Positions 41,825-50,726 are shown, counted from the stretch's first letter. The stretch is DNA of 64,000 bases from DASVRZ01 sp038228695 (GCA_038228695.1 JBBRPA010000007.1:12245-76244), one strand, 5' to 3'. Program-made: numbers and translations. Notes: generated from the letters alone by a model not told the origin.

Positions 41825-42880
41825 ATGGATCGCGTCACCATTTCTGGCATCGGACTCGTCTCTCCTCTCGGCGCGGATGTGGCTGTGACCTGGGAAAAAA
41901 TCAAGGCCGGCGAAAGGGCGTCCGTATCACTGCTAACCTCACCGCTGGCCGACCACGATTTCCCGTGCCTCACCGTTCCGCGCGATGCGGCCCGGGACTA
42001 CGAACGGCATCCGCGTCTGCGGCGCTCGAGCGAGATCTCACACTTCGCCGCCATCGCCGGAATGAACGCCCTGCGCGACGCCGGCATCGAGCCGGGTCAG
42101 GAGGGCATTGGCATAGTTTTCGGCGTGAGCAGCGGTGGCGTCCGTTACACCACGCGTTTTTACAGCGACGTCGTTACCAGCGGCGCCGCGACGGCTAGCC
42201 CCTTGCTATTTCCCGAGACGGTTTACAACGCCCCCGCCAGCCATCTCGCTGCATTGCTCGGTCTCGACGGAATTAGCTATACGCTCGTTGGCGACTCGGT
42301 GGTCGGGCTTTCCGCGCTTGCCATGGCGGTTGATCTGGTAGCCACGGGCGAACTAGAACATTGCGTGGTCGTTGCTTGCGAAGAATCGGAGTGGATTCTC
42401 TGCGAGGCGTTCCGGCGCAGCCGTTTTTTTGTCCGATCGGATGTCACCCGGCCGTTCGGCGGACCAGGAAACCGGGGCACGATTTTTTCCGAGGGCGCAG
42501 CCGCCGTGGTGGTCTCGCGAACTGGTTCGATCGAGATCGAGGCAGTGCACCGCGGGCTTCCTTTTTTCAAGAATCGCGAGGCCGGGACCGCGTTGCAGAC
42601 CGTTCTCCACGATCTGGGAACTCCTCCCGAAATGGTTTTCACGGGGGCCAACGGCACCGCCTTTGACGACGCCGAACTCGCCGCGCTCGACTCCGTCTGG
42701 CCGCAAGCGGAGCGATCTAACATCAAGGCCGCACTGGGCGAATCCGTTGGCGCAAGTACATTGCAGCAGACGGTGCTTGCGACCCACCTGCTACGGAGCG
42801 GTTCGCAACAGCGAGCGGGCATTTCCGCCATCGGCTACAACGCCATGGTGTCGGGGGCGATTCTGCGACGCAGCGCCTAG
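41825..42880 (+). CDS. Ketosynthase-like protein lacking the catalytic triad (chain-length-factor-like)
   Basis: 351 aa from ATG 41825. It has the condensing-enzyme start RVTISGIGLVSPLGADV and the matching overall layout, but the active-site Cys is Ser158 (LVGDSVVGLSALAMAV), the first His block reads TGANGTAFDD instead of NAHGTxT, and the second reads AALGESVGASTLQQ instead of GHxxGA. All three catalytic residues are therefore changed while the surrounding fold residues are kept. This is typical of a partner subunit of the active synthase just upstream (1-base gap). The 3' end overlaps the PduO gene by 4 bases (convergent). Activity as a condensing enzyme is unlikely. Confidence 0.85.
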   Translation: MDRVTISGIGLVSPLGADVAVTWEKIKAGERASVSLLTSPLADHDFPCLTVPRDAARDYERHPRLRRSSEISHFAAIAGMNALRDAGIEPGQEGIGIVFGVSSGGVRYTTRFYSDVVTSGAATASPLLFPETVYNAPASHLAALLGLDGISYTLVGDSVVGLSALAMAVDLVATGELEHCVVVACEESEWILCEAFRRSRFFVRSDVTRPFGGPGNRGTIFSEGAAAVVVSRTGSIEIEAVHRGLPFFKNREAGTALQTVLHDLGTPPEMVFTGANGTAFDDAELAALDSVWPQAERSNIKAALGESVGASTLQQTVLATHLLRSGSQQRAGISAIGYNAMVSGAILRRSA

Positions 42881-43422
42881 GCGTTCGGCTCGGCCCGAGT
42901 CTCCACGAAACGGGCATAGAGCCAGCAGAGATCCGAGAGCCGATTGAGATAACGCACAATCTCCGGATTGACCACCTCGCCCGCTTCGCGCAGCTCGATC
43001 ACTCGCCGCTCAGCCCGACGACAAATCGTCCGTGCCACATCGAGCGCCGCCGAAGCCGGATTAAATCCCGGCGTGGCCCAATGCTTGAAACTAACCTGAT
43101 GATTTTTCTCTAGGTCATCGATCAATGTCGTGACCGCATCGACCATCGGGACCGTCACCAATTTAAAACCATCGCCGACGTAACGCTCGCGATCCGATTC
43201 CGCCACGGCCAACTCACCCATCAAAACGACGAGTTCCTTTTGAATCGCAAAAACCGGCCCCGTGATAAATTCGTCAGCAACCGTCGCCCGCACCGTGCCC
43301 AGCGCGGCGTTGAGTTCATCGACCGTCCCATAGGCTTCCACCCTCGCATCTACTTTTGAAACTCTGCGGCCATACATCAGTGCCGTGGTGCCGGTGTCTC
43401 CTGTCTTGGTCGCTATGCTCAT
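42877..43422 (-). CDS. Cob(I)alamin adenosyltransferase, PduO type
   Basis: 181 aa from the ATG at 43422. The N-terminal TKTGDTGTTALMYGRRVSK is the ATP-binding glycine/threonine-rich start, VEAYGTVDELNAALG follows, and the C-terminal third has ICRRAERRVIELRE and YLNRLSDLCWLYAR, the conserved R-R-xE-R and N-R-L-SD blocks. It makes adenosylcobalamin from ATP and cob(I)alamin. No B12-dependent enzyme or B12 pathway gene is next to it in the window. Divergent from the hydrolase gene with 121 bases between. Confidence 0.95.
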   Translation of the reverse strand: MSIATKTGDTGTTALMYGRRVSKVDARVEAYGTVDELNAALGTVRATVADEFITGPVFAIQKELVVLMGELAVAESDRERYVGDGFKLVTVPMVDAVTTLIDDLEKNHQVSFKHWATPGFNPASAALDVARTICRRAERRVIELREAGEVVNPEIVRYLNRLSDLCWLYARFVETRAEPNA

Positions 43423-43543
43423 GTCACCGGATTGTCGGAGCGCCGGCGAATTTATGCAACTCCGCAACCGCTCAGGAAAAGCGTTTTCCGCATTTTTTAC
43501 GAGAGCAGTTGATTCCCGAAACGGATCGGAACAACATGCGTAA

Positions 43544-44167
43544 ATGTCCGATCCTTTCCTTCATCGCTTCGTCGCGGGCGAGGCCGATCGGCCAGTGCTT
43601 CTTCTGCTCCATGGAACCGGAGGAACGGAAGACGATCTACTGGAAATGGGTGCCGCGCTCCTGCCCGGCGCTTCCCTCCTCAGCCCGCGCGGAAAAATTC
43701 TCGAGCGGGGCATGCCGCGTTTTTTTCGCCGCCTCGCCGAGGGCGTTTTCGATGAGGAGGATCTCATTTTCCGAACGCACGAACTGGCTGAATTTGTCGC
43801 GTGGGCCATTCCGGAATACGGGCTCGACGGACGTCCGCTCGTCGCTCTCGGTTACTCCAACGGCGCGAACATCGCGGGCGCCCTGCTCCTCCTCCGCCCA
43901 GAGATTCTCGCTGGGGCCGTTTTGCTCCGAGCCATGGTCCCGCTACAACCCGCCGAACTCCCACGCCTTCCGCACACTCCGGTCTTCATCGCAGCGGGCG
44001 AACGCGACCCGATCATTCCGCCCGAAAATCCTCAACGCCTCGCCGCGCTTCTCAGCCAAGTCGGCGCGGAGGTTAGTTTGCATTGGACCACCGGGGGACA
44101 CGAGCTACACTCGGCGGATATTGCGGCCGCGAAAGCGTGGCTAACCATCCGTTTTCCGGCGCACTAA
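43544..44167 (+). CDS. Alpha/beta hydrolase, MhqD/phospholipase-carboxylesterase type
   Basis: 207 aa. Oxyanion start LLLLHGTGGTEDDLLEM, nucleophile Ser in ALGYSNGANIAGAL, acid Asp in AAGERDPIIPPEN and catalytic His in TTGGHELHSAD, in the right order and spacing. No signal peptide. It is followed 5 bases later by a ring-cleaving dioxygenase-like VOC protein; in Bacillus the similar mhqD-mhqO pair protects against quinones and azo compounds. The same pairing suggests aromatic or electrophile detoxification here. Start GTG/ATG choice is supported by the short leader after a terminator-like AT stretch. Confidence 0.9.
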   Translation: MSDPFLHRFVAGEADRPVLLLLHGTGGTEDDLLEMGAALLPGASLLSPRGKILERGMPRFFRRLAEGVFDEEDLIFRTHELAEFVAWAIPEYGLDGRPLVALGYSNGANIAGALLLLRPEILAGAVLLRAMVPLQPAELPRLPHTPVFIAAGERDPIIPPENPQRLAALLSQVGAEVSLHWTTGGHELHSADIAAAKAWLTIRFPAH

Positions 44168-44172
44168 CCATT

Positions 44173-45120
44173 ATGCAACTCCACGGCATCCACCACCTCA
44201 CCGCGGTGACCGCAGACGCGAGCGGAAACCACCGTTTCTACACCCGTGTGCTCGGTCTGCGCCTCGTCAAAAAAACGGTGAACCAGGATGATGTATCGGC
44301 CTACCATTTGTTTTATGCCGACGAACTCGCGTCACCGGGCAGCGACCTGACGTTTTTCGACTGGCCCACGACTCGGGAACGGCGAGGCACGAGCAGCGTG
44401 ATTCGCACCTGCCTGCGGGTAGCGGGTGAAACGTCGCTCGCTTGGTGGGAGAAACATCTCGCTGACGCCAAGGTGTCGCACAGCGGAGTGGTCGAGCGAG
44501 ATGGACGGCTAACCATCGATTTCGAGGATCCGGAAGGGCAGCGACTCAGCCTAGTGGACGACGGTGGAACCGCGGCTGCACATCCTTGGACCAAAAGCCC
44601 CGTTCCCGAGCAACACCAAATCCGTGGACTCGGTCCGATCATGATCAGCGTCCCACGATTGGAACGAACTGCGGCTACCCTGCTCGGGCTGATGCAAATG
44701 CGAACCGCCCGCGAATACCTGCTCGGGGAAAAAAGCCGGGTGACCGTTTTTGAAATGGGACCCGGCGGTGCGGCGGCGGAACTTCACGTTGCGAACGAGC
44801 CTCATCTTGAACCAACCCGACATGGCGCGGGCGGCGTGCATCACGTCGCCTTCCGGACTACCCAAGCCGACTACCAAGCGTGGACGGAGCGCCTGAACGA
44901 ATTTCAAATTGCCAACAGCGGCCCGGTGGATCGCTTCTATTTCCGCAGTCTTTATTTCCGCGAACCGAACGGTGTTCTCTTTGAGCTCGCCACCGATGAG
45001 CCGGGATTCACGGCCGATGAACCGCTCGAATCGCTCGGCGAAAAACTCGCGCTGCCACCTTTTCTCGAGGCCCGCCGCAGCGAGATCGAGGCCGGATTGA
45101 AACCTATTGATTATGTTTAA
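44173..45120 (+). CDS. VOC-family ring-cleaving dioxygenase-like protein (MhqO type)
   Basis: 315 aa from ATG 44173. Two VOC modules: residues about 1-135 start MQLHGIHHLTAVTADASGNH with a His metal ligand, and residues about 150-290 contain GAGGVHHVAFRTTQADYQAW and the Glu ligand in GVLFELATDEPGF. This is the glyoxalase/extradiol dioxygenase layout of MhqO proteins. Fe(II) is the likely metal. The aromatic substrate is unknown. Start lies 5 bases after the hydrolase stop and its own stop overlaps the corA start by 8 bases, so the three genes are linked. Confidence 0.92.
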   Translation: MQLHGIHHLTAVTADASGNHRFYTRVLGLRLVKKTVNQDDVSAYHLFYADELASPGSDLTFFDWPTTRERRGTSSVIRTCLRVAGETSLAWWEKHLADAKVSHSGVVERDGRLTIDFEDPEGQRLSLVDDGGTAAAHPWTKSPVPEQHQIRGLGPIMISVPRLERTAATLLGLMQMRTAREYLLGEKSRVTVFEMGPGGAAAELHVANEPHLEPTRHGAGGVHHVAFRTTQADYQAWTERLNEFQIANSGPVDRFYFRSLYFREPNGVLFELATDEPGFTADEPLESLGEKLALPPFLEARRSEIEAGLKPIDYV

Positions 45121-46174
45121 ATTCAACCAACACGCACCCGGCACCGCACCCGCCACGCTCGTTTCCACGAGCACTGAAAAACCAATCATTCGGCACATCG
45201 AATACGACCACAACACCTACGAGGACGTCGAGATCGGCGACATTGAGCGATGCTTCCCCTCGCGCGATAACGACCGGATCACCTGGGTGAACATTGACGG
45301 CCTTGGCGACGTGGAAATGCTGAAAAAACTTGGGCAGCATTACGGCCTCCACCCACTCGCGCTCGAGGATGTTTTGCACACTGGCCAACGCCCCAAATGC
45401 GAGGAATACGACGATCATTACTTCATCGTTCTGCAGATGGTTTACCGCGATAAAGACGCGGAACTTATTTTTGAACAGATGAGTCTTTTCGTGGGAAAAA
45501 ATTTCGTCATCACGATTCAGGAAACGCGCGGCGACGTGTTTAACCCGGTGCGAGTGCGGCTCTCGCGCGCGATGGGAAATCTGCGCAAATCGGGCAGTGA
45601 CTATCTCGCCTACGCGCTAATCGACGCAGTGGTCGATCACTACTTTCCCGTGCTCGAATCGATCGGCGACCTGCTCGAATCCATGGAGGACGAAGTTCTC
45701 GAACATCCCACCCAGGAGTTCGTCAAACGGCTCCACGAATGCAAGCGCACGCTCGTCCACCTGCGGCGCGGCGCTTGGCCGCAACGCGAAATTCTTAGCG
45801 CGCTCCAGCGTGATGAAACCGGCGTGGTCAAAAACGAAACCCGGCCGTTCTTGCGCGACTGCTACGATCACTCCATCCAGATCATGGACATTGTGGAAAA
45901 CTACCGGGAGCTCACCTCGTCGATCATGGACATCTACCTCTCGGCCGTCAGCCAGCGGACCAACGACGTCATGCGAGTGCTCACGGTGTTGTCCTCTGTT
46001 TTCATGCCGCTAACCTTTCTCGCGGGTATCTACGGGATGAATTTTGATCATGAGGCCAGCTCGTGGAACATGCCCGAGCTGCACCAGAAATATGGCTATC
46101 CGATCTTCGTCGGAATCAGCTTGGTTATCGCGATCACCATGGTGATTATTTTCAAACGGAAGAAGTGGCTCTGA
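45113..46174 (+). CDS. corA: CorA-type magnesium/cobalt transporter
   Basis: 353 aa from ATG 45113, inside the end of the dioxygenase gene. A long soluble N-terminal region (about 1-285) with ITWVNIDGLGDVEMLKKLG and LHPLALEDVLHTGQRPK is typical of CorA. Two C-terminal membrane helices (about 295-315 and 330-348) carry the selectivity motif YGMNF followed by MPEL, and the tail is basic (FKRKKWL). Forms a pentameric inner-membrane channel for Mg2+ and similar ions. No other metal gene is linked; the overlap with the dioxygenase gene suggests shared transcription. Confidence 0.97.
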   Translation: MFKFNQHAPGTAPATLVSTSTEKPIIRHIEYDHNTYEDVEIGDIERCFPSRDNDRITWVNIDGLGDVEMLKKLGQHYGLHPLALEDVLHTGQRPKCEEYDDHYFIVLQMVYRDKDAELIFEQMSLFVGKNFVITIQETRGDVFNPVRVRLSRAMGNLRKSGSDYLAYALIDAVVDHYFPVLESIGDLLESMEDEVLEHPTQEFVKRLHECKRTLVHLRRGAWPQREILSALQRDETGVVKNETRPFLRDCYDHSIQIMDIVENYRELTSSIMDIYLSAVSQRTNDVMRVLTVLSSVFMPLTFLAGIYGMNFDHEASSWNMPELHQKYGYPIFVGISLVIAITMVIIFKRKKWL

Positions 46175-46178
46175 GCAG

Positions 46179-47006
46179 ATGTTCGAATTGGTAAGCCTAC
46201 CGGGCGGTCTGCACACTCTTCGCGATCTCGACACGGGCGAGACGTTTCACCCGGTGGTCGGTCCCATGGCGGAGGCGGGAGCGATCCACATCGGCCCGCT
46301 TCAACTCGACAGCCGCCTGCGCAACCAACACGAATTCACAATCTGGGATGTGGGCCTTGGCGCTGCCGCCAACGCCGTAGCGTTGCTCGAGAAACTCGCT
46401 TCGCTCCCGTTCCCATTTCGCTGCAACCTAACCAGTTTCGACCGCACCCTCGAGCCGTTGCAGTTCGCCCTCCTCCATGCGGCGCGCCTGGAATATCCTC
46501 TACCGTGGATGGACGCCCTCGCCGCAGTGGCCGGCGCAGGAAATACCCAGATCACTTTTCCCAACGGCGGTCATCTCCAATGGGATTTCTGGCTGGGTGA
46601 CTTTACGAAATTACCCGCAGCGGCCGTGCCAGACGGGATCATTTACGATCCGTATTCCCCGGTTAAAAATCCGGAGATGTGGTCGCTCGCGCATTTTTTA
46701 CGACTCCGCGAGCGACTCACTTCGCCAACGGTGCTAACCAGCTACAGCCGCTCAACTGCAGTGCGCGTCACGCTGCTATTAGCCGGCTTCCACGTCGGCA
46801 TCGGCGGAGCTACCGGTGAAAAAGATCAGACCACCGTTGCCGCAACTGATCCGACCTTGCTCGAAAATCCGCTCGATGAAAAGTGGCTGGATCGTGTCCG
46901 CAAATCCACTAGCGCCCGACCTCTCGGCGGCGATCCGAAAGGCCCGATCTCCGACGACGACCTGCGCCGACTGGAGGCGCATCCGCAGTTTACCGGAAGC
47001 CGCTAA
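46179..47006 (+). CDS. MnmC-like SAM-dependent methyltransferase domain protein
   Basis: 275 aa. LRDLDTGETFHPVVGPMAEA and the motif I IWDVGLGAAANAVALL match the Methyltransf_30/DUF752 family of which the MnmC methyltransferase half is best known. IIYDPYSPVKNPEMWS is the family's D-P-FSPxKNPxxW block. In E. coli MnmC this domain makes 5-methylaminomethyl-2-thiouridine in tRNA wobble positions, fused to an FAD oxidase half that is missing here. A tRNA role is likely but not proven. Follows corA by 4 bases and is convergent with tatC. Confidence 0.8.
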   Translation: MFELVSLPGGLHTLRDLDTGETFHPVVGPMAEAGAIHIGPLQLDSRLRNQHEFTIWDVGLGAAANAVALLEKLASLPFPFRCNLTSFDRTLEPLQFALLHAARLEYPLPWMDALAAVAGAGNTQITFPNGGHLQWDFWLGDFTKLPAAAVPDGIIYDPYSPVKNPEMWSLAHFLRLRERLTSPTVLTSYSRSTAVRVTLLLAGFHVGIGGATGEKDQTTVAATDPTLLENPLDEKWLDRVRKSTSARPLGGDPKGPISDDDLRRLEAHPQFTGSR

Positions 47007-47009
47007 ATT

Positions 47010-47810
47010 TTATTCCGGAGGCAACTCCAAGGATAGTTGCGGATCATTTTTCTTCTCCACATATTTCGCGAGGAAAATGCAAATCTCATAGAGGAAATAC
47101 ATCGGGAAGGCCATCGCGCAGAGCGTGAAAGGATCGGTCGTCGGCGTAATAACGGCCGCTAACATGAAGATAACGACAAAGGCTATCATCCGGGTTTTCT
47201 TGAGCATGTCGTAATTTAGGATGCCGATCTTAACTAGAAACAGGACGACGAGCGGCAGCTCAAATGCCAGCCCAAAAGAGATCACAAACTGCGTGGTGAA
47301 GGAAAAATACGACTGCACATCCCAGTTTGAGGTCCAGCTCAGATCGGACTGATCCTTCAAGGCATAAGCCAACGTCGTTGGCAGCAGCCAGTAGTAACAC
47401 GAAAAAACGCCGGTCAAAAAAAGTCCGAGACCGATGAAGACAACCGGCAGGACATATTTTTTCTCTGCCAACGTGAGCGCCGGCAAAATGAATTGCGCGA
47501 GGAAATAGAGCAGGAAAGGAAACGCCAAGACGATGCCCGCATAGAAGGCGAGGGAAAACGAGATCGTGATCGAATCCATCGGTCCCCGTGCCCGGAGCGT
47601 CGAGATGAAATTCGGATTCACCGCTGCGAGCGGATGCTGGATGATATTGACGAGGCTGTTACGGAAGCAAAAGGCCAGCGCCATGGATAGGAAAAGGGTC
47701 ACGCCCATTTTAATAGAGGTCCAGCGCAAGTCCTCCAGGTGATCGAGAAATGGTTTCACCGACGCTTCGTTCGGTTCGCGAAATTTAAAAATGTGGTCGG
47801 TCCAACTCAT
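47010..47810 (-). CDS. tatC: Sec-independent (Tat) protein translocase subunit TatC
   Basis: 266 aa from the ATG at 47810. Six membrane helices. The N-terminal EASVKPFLDHLEDLRWTSIK is the conserved HLxELR-type start (here HLEDLR), and the periplasmic loop FFxLAxxP-like FYAGIVLAFPFLLYFLAQF and FELPLVVLFLVKIGIL (E-L-P block) follow in order. It receives Tat substrates, such as ActB in this window. Unlike many species, tatA/tatB are not adjacent. The gene reads away from the S1/P1 nuclease gene. Confidence 0.95.
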   Translation of the reverse strand: MSWTDHIFKFREPNEASVKPFLDHLEDLRWTSIKMGVTLFLSMALAFCFRNSLVNIIQHPLAAVNPNFISTLRARGPMDSITISFSLAFYAGIVLAFPFLLYFLAQFILPALTLAEKKYVLPVVFIGLGLFLTGVFSCYYWLLPTTLAYALKDQSDLSWTSNWDVQSYFSFTTQFVISFGLAFELPLVVLFLVKIGILNYDMLKKTRMIAFVVIFMLAAVITPTTDPFTLCAMAFPMYFLYEICIFLAKYVEKKNDPQLSLELPPE

Positions 47811-47962
47811 CAACGGGCAGCTTACCCACGAATCCATGCGATGAAACTCCAATCCGCAGATGCCCGAATTATTCACCGTTCCCGGTGCAACGGAATTACG
47901 AATTATCTGGGAATGGCGTTTTCCCGTCGCAACTTTCTGGGCGATTAAAGGTTGTCCCCAAC

Positions 47963-48931
47963 ATGATGTTTCGACTTTGCGCCCTCGCCACCCTCTTTTT
48001 GGGGAATCTCTCCAATCTTCTCGGCTACGGGGCGGCCGGGCATGAGGCGATCGGCCGCATCGCCACGCAGTATCTCGCTGGCACTCGCGCCGAGAGCGAG
48101 GTCGCCAAACTGCTTTATCCAAATGAGGACTTGGCCCGCGCCGCCACTTGGGCCGACCGCGCCAAGCTCGATGAAAAGTATCTCTCCGCGGAGATGAAGA
48201 CGTTTGTCACCGATAACCCCGGTCATCACGGCTACCATTATTGCGATGTTCCGTTTCAGGAAACGGCCTACCGGGCGGGTCTCGTCGGAACCAACGACCA
48301 CGACCTGATCCATTCCATCCAGACCTGTATCGCTGTCTTGCAGAATCCCGCGGACGATCGAGAGAACCCGCTAAAAATCAACCACCGCACCGCCCTCATG
48401 CTGCTCGCACATTTTGTCGGCGACCTCCACCAACCGCTCCATGTCGGCTGTAGTTACATCTCGACCGACGGGAAATTTGTCAATCCCAACGAAGGCGGCC
48501 AGGGTCAGGCGGACGCGGGAGCGAACGACCTGCGGCGGACCACCCGGACCTCGCTGCACGGGTATTGGGACACGGCGACGGTCAAACTTGCCCGCGACCG
48601 TGCCGGCACGGAGGACTTTACTGCTTTTCTGCTCGCTCAACATCCACCCCAGACGGATTGGAGCACAGTCGGATCTGTCTCCGACTGGCCGGTGACGTGG
48701 GCCACGGAAACCCTTGGTCTCGCCCGGCAATGTTACGACGGGATCGAACTCGGACCGCCTTTCGTCGTGCCCAAAGACGACAAACGCGACGAGCATTTTG
48801 AGTGGAAAGTCACCCTTCTGGCTGGTTACGACGTTCGGTCCCGGGACATCGTCGAGGTCCAACTCGTCAAGGCAGGCTGGCGGTTAGCGGAACTGCTCAA
48901 AGCAATCTGGCCCGATTCTCCAGTAAAGTAA
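47963..48931 (+). CDS. S1/P1 family nuclease, secreted
   Basis: 322 aa from ATG 47963. Residues 1 to about 21 are a signal peptide. S1/P1 nucleases have three Zn sites and a Trp as the first mature residue; here the matching place is Tyr22 in LLGYGAAGHEAIGRIA, a conservative change because main-chain atoms bind zinc. Other ligands fit: GYHYCDVPF, IHSIQTCI, LLAHFVGDLHQPLHVG and HGYWDTATVK. It cuts single-stranded DNA and RNA in the periplasm or outside. Alone on its strand, with a small membrane protein gene convergent downstream. Confidence 0.9.
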   Translation: MMFRLCALATLFLGNLSNLLGYGAAGHEAIGRIATQYLAGTRAESEVAKLLYPNEDLARAATWADRAKLDEKYLSAEMKTFVTDNPGHHGYHYCDVPFQETAYRAGLVGTNDHDLIHSIQTCIAVLQNPADDRENPLKINHRTALMLLAHFVGDLHQPLHVGCSYISTDGKFVNPNEGGQGQADAGANDLRRTTRTSLHGYWDTATVKLARDRAGTEDFTAFLLAQHPPQTDWSTVGSVSDWPVTWATETLGLARQCYDGIELGPPFVVPKDDKRDEHFEWKVTLLAGYDVRSRDIVEVQLVKAGWRLAELLKAIWPDSPVK

Positions 48932-48932
48932 A

Positions 48933-49127
48933 TCAGGGTTTCCAGCGCGCCGCATCGAGGATGGACCAGAGATGCACGAGCCATCCCATCAGGACGATCC
49001 AGAGTAGTCCCGCCAGAACGAACTGAATAATCGCAGCCAGCAACCGCCCTTGCAGCAACTGCCCAAGACCCGGAATGAAAAAACTGCACAAAGCGGCAAT
49101 AACGTTTCCGGCGGATCCCTGACTCAT
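48933..49127 (-). CDS. Small TM2-like membrane protein
   Basis: 64 aa. Two hydrophobic helices: AGNVIAALCSFFIPGLGQLL (PGLGQ is a very common motif in such small proteins) and AAIIQFVLAGLLWIVLMGWL, ending LVHLWSILDAARW. Similar short proteins occur widely in Proteobacteria and relatives; function unknown. It ends 1 base after the convergent nuclease stop. Confidence 0.8.
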   Translation of the reverse strand: MSQGSAGNVIAALCSFFIPGLGQLLQGRLLAAIIQFVLAGLLWIVLMGWLVHLWSILDAARWKP

Positions 49128-49272
49128 GCAGGACTATCCGCGCGGTGGTTCCTACCGCAAATTAAAAAATGCGTTCACCGTTTTGTGGAATCATCGCCAT
49201 TGTTAGTGACGACAACTCCTTTCGGGTATCTGCGGACTTTGCGCGCAGCGGATTCCCATGTAGAGACTGGGG

Positions 49273-50646
49273 ATGATCGATTGCGCCGCGCGTTTGCTGG
49301 AATTTCTGGGACCTGAGAAAGTCTCCACCGATCCGGCGGTGCTGACGGAACACGCCGGGGACAAATGGTTTGCCGCGACGGTGCCGGAGGTGGTGGTTTT
49401 TGCGGAGGAAACGGCGGATGTCTCAGCGGTCCTACGTTTCGCATCGGAAAATCATGTGCCAGTGACGCCGCGAGGGGCGGGTTACGGTTACGTGGGCGGT
49501 TGCGTGCCGGTAAAAAAAGGGATCGTGCTCTCGCTGGCGCGGATGAATCGCATTCGCGAAATCCATTTCGACGACGGCGTGGCAGTGGTCGAACCGGGGG
49601 TGATCACCGGCGAACTACAGGCGGCGGTGCGGGCGCAAGGTTTGTATTATCCGCCCGATCCAGCGAGCCTGAAAGATTGCTCGATTGGCGGAAATATTGC
49701 GACGAATGCGGGCGGGCCGCGCTGCTTGAAATATGGAGTGACGCGTTCCTATCTGCTCGGGCTGGAGGTCGTTTTGCCCACGGGCGAGGTCGTTCGCTGC
49801 GGCGGGCGGACCCACAAAAACAAAACGGGCTTCGATCTGGTCGGACTTTTCACTGGCTCCGAGGGAATGCTCGGAGTGGTCACCGAGGCGACGCTGCGTT
49901 TGCTGCCGTTGCCCCCGGCGCGGGCTTCGTTGTCGGCTAGTTTTGCCACAGCTCCGGCGGCAGCGGCGGCGGTGCAGGCGGTCTTTCATGCGGGATTTTT
50001 ACCCTGTGCGCTCGAGGTGGCGGATGCCTTCACGCTGGAAGCGGCGCGCAAACATCTCGGGCGCGGCCTCGTTCCCGATGGGCAGGCACATTTGCTGATC
50101 GATCTTGATGGACAGCCAGGCTCGGTCGCCGGGGAATCCGAGTCGTTACGCCAGATTTTGGAGAAGGCGGGGGCGCTTTCCGTCCAGACGGCGATGGGCG
50201 AGGAGGAATGTGAGAAGCTCTGGGATTTGCGCCGCGGGTTTTCGTTTTCCCTCCGGGCAACCGGCTTGATTAAACTGAACGAAGACATCGTCGTGCCGCG
50301 CGGACGGTTAGTGGACGTTTTTGCTTTTGGCCAGCGGTTACAGGAGAAATACGGTTTCCCGGTCGCCTGCTTCGGCCACGCGGGCGATGGGAACATCCAC
50401 GTAAACATTATGTGCCCCGATTACGAGAAACCGGAAGTTCGCGAGCGGGCCGAAACAGCCCTCGACGAGTTGTTCCGTCAAGTGCTCGACTGGGGTGGAG
50501 TGATCACCGGAGAGCACGGCGTTGGCCTCGCCAAAAAACCTTGGTGGCCGCAGGCAGTGAGCGAAAACACCGACGCGTTGCACCATGCGTTGAAGAAAGC
50601 GCTCGATCCCCAAGGGGTCCTCAACCCCGGTAAATTCCTCGGTTAA
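49273..50646 (+). CDS. FAD-linked oxidase, GlcD (glycolate/D-lactate dehydrogenase) type
   Basis: 457 aa. FAD-binding PCMH part: PVTPRGAGYGYVGGCVPVKK and SIGGNIATNAGGPRCLKYG with the conserved G-G-N block; the FAD_oxidase_C part follows, with ACFGHAGDGNIHVNIM and GVITGEHGVGLAKKP, both diagnostic for GlcD/D-LDH. It oxidises 2-hydroxyacids such as glycolate or D-lactate. The usual partners glcE and glcF are not next to it. Start ATG 49273 has GGGG just upstream. Confidence 0.93.
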   Translation: MIDCAARLLEFLGPEKVSTDPAVLTEHAGDKWFAATVPEVVVFAEETADVSAVLRFASENHVPVTPRGAGYGYVGGCVPVKKGIVLSLARMNRIREIHFDDGVAVVEPGVITGELQAAVRAQGLYYPPDPASLKDCSIGGNIATNAGGPRCLKYGVTRSYLLGLEVVLPTGEVVRCGGRTHKNKTGFDLVGLFTGSEGMLGVVTEATLRLLPLPPARASLSASFATAPAAAAAVQAVFHAGFLPCALEVADAFTLEAARKHLGRGLVPDGQAHLLIDLDGQPGSVAGESESLRQILEKAGALSVQTAMGEEECEKLWDLRRGFSFSLRATGLIKLNEDIVVPRGRLVDVFAFGQRLQEKYGFPVACFGHAGDGNIHVNIMCPDYEKPEVRERAETALDELFRQVLDWGGVITGEHGVGLAKKPWWPQAVSENTDALHHALKKALDPQGVLNPGKFLG

Positions 50647-50657
50647 ATCCGCGGCGC

Positions 50658-50673
50658 TGGCATAATTTCTGCA
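50658..50673 (+). promoter_or_regulatory. Sigma-54-like -24/-12 promoter element
   Basis: TGGCATAATTTCTGCA. GG at 50659-50660 and GC at 50671-50672 have exactly the spacing of RpoN promoters (TGGCAC-N5-TTGCA type), with one mismatch in the -12 half. It lies 54 bases before the sugar-methyltransferase ATG. No enhancer site or activator gene is visible in the window. Confidence 0.4.
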
Positions 50674-50726
50674 CTTATAGTGAGTTCAATGTCCGAATCC
50701 TTGATTTCAATCCGCTGGAGCTAACC

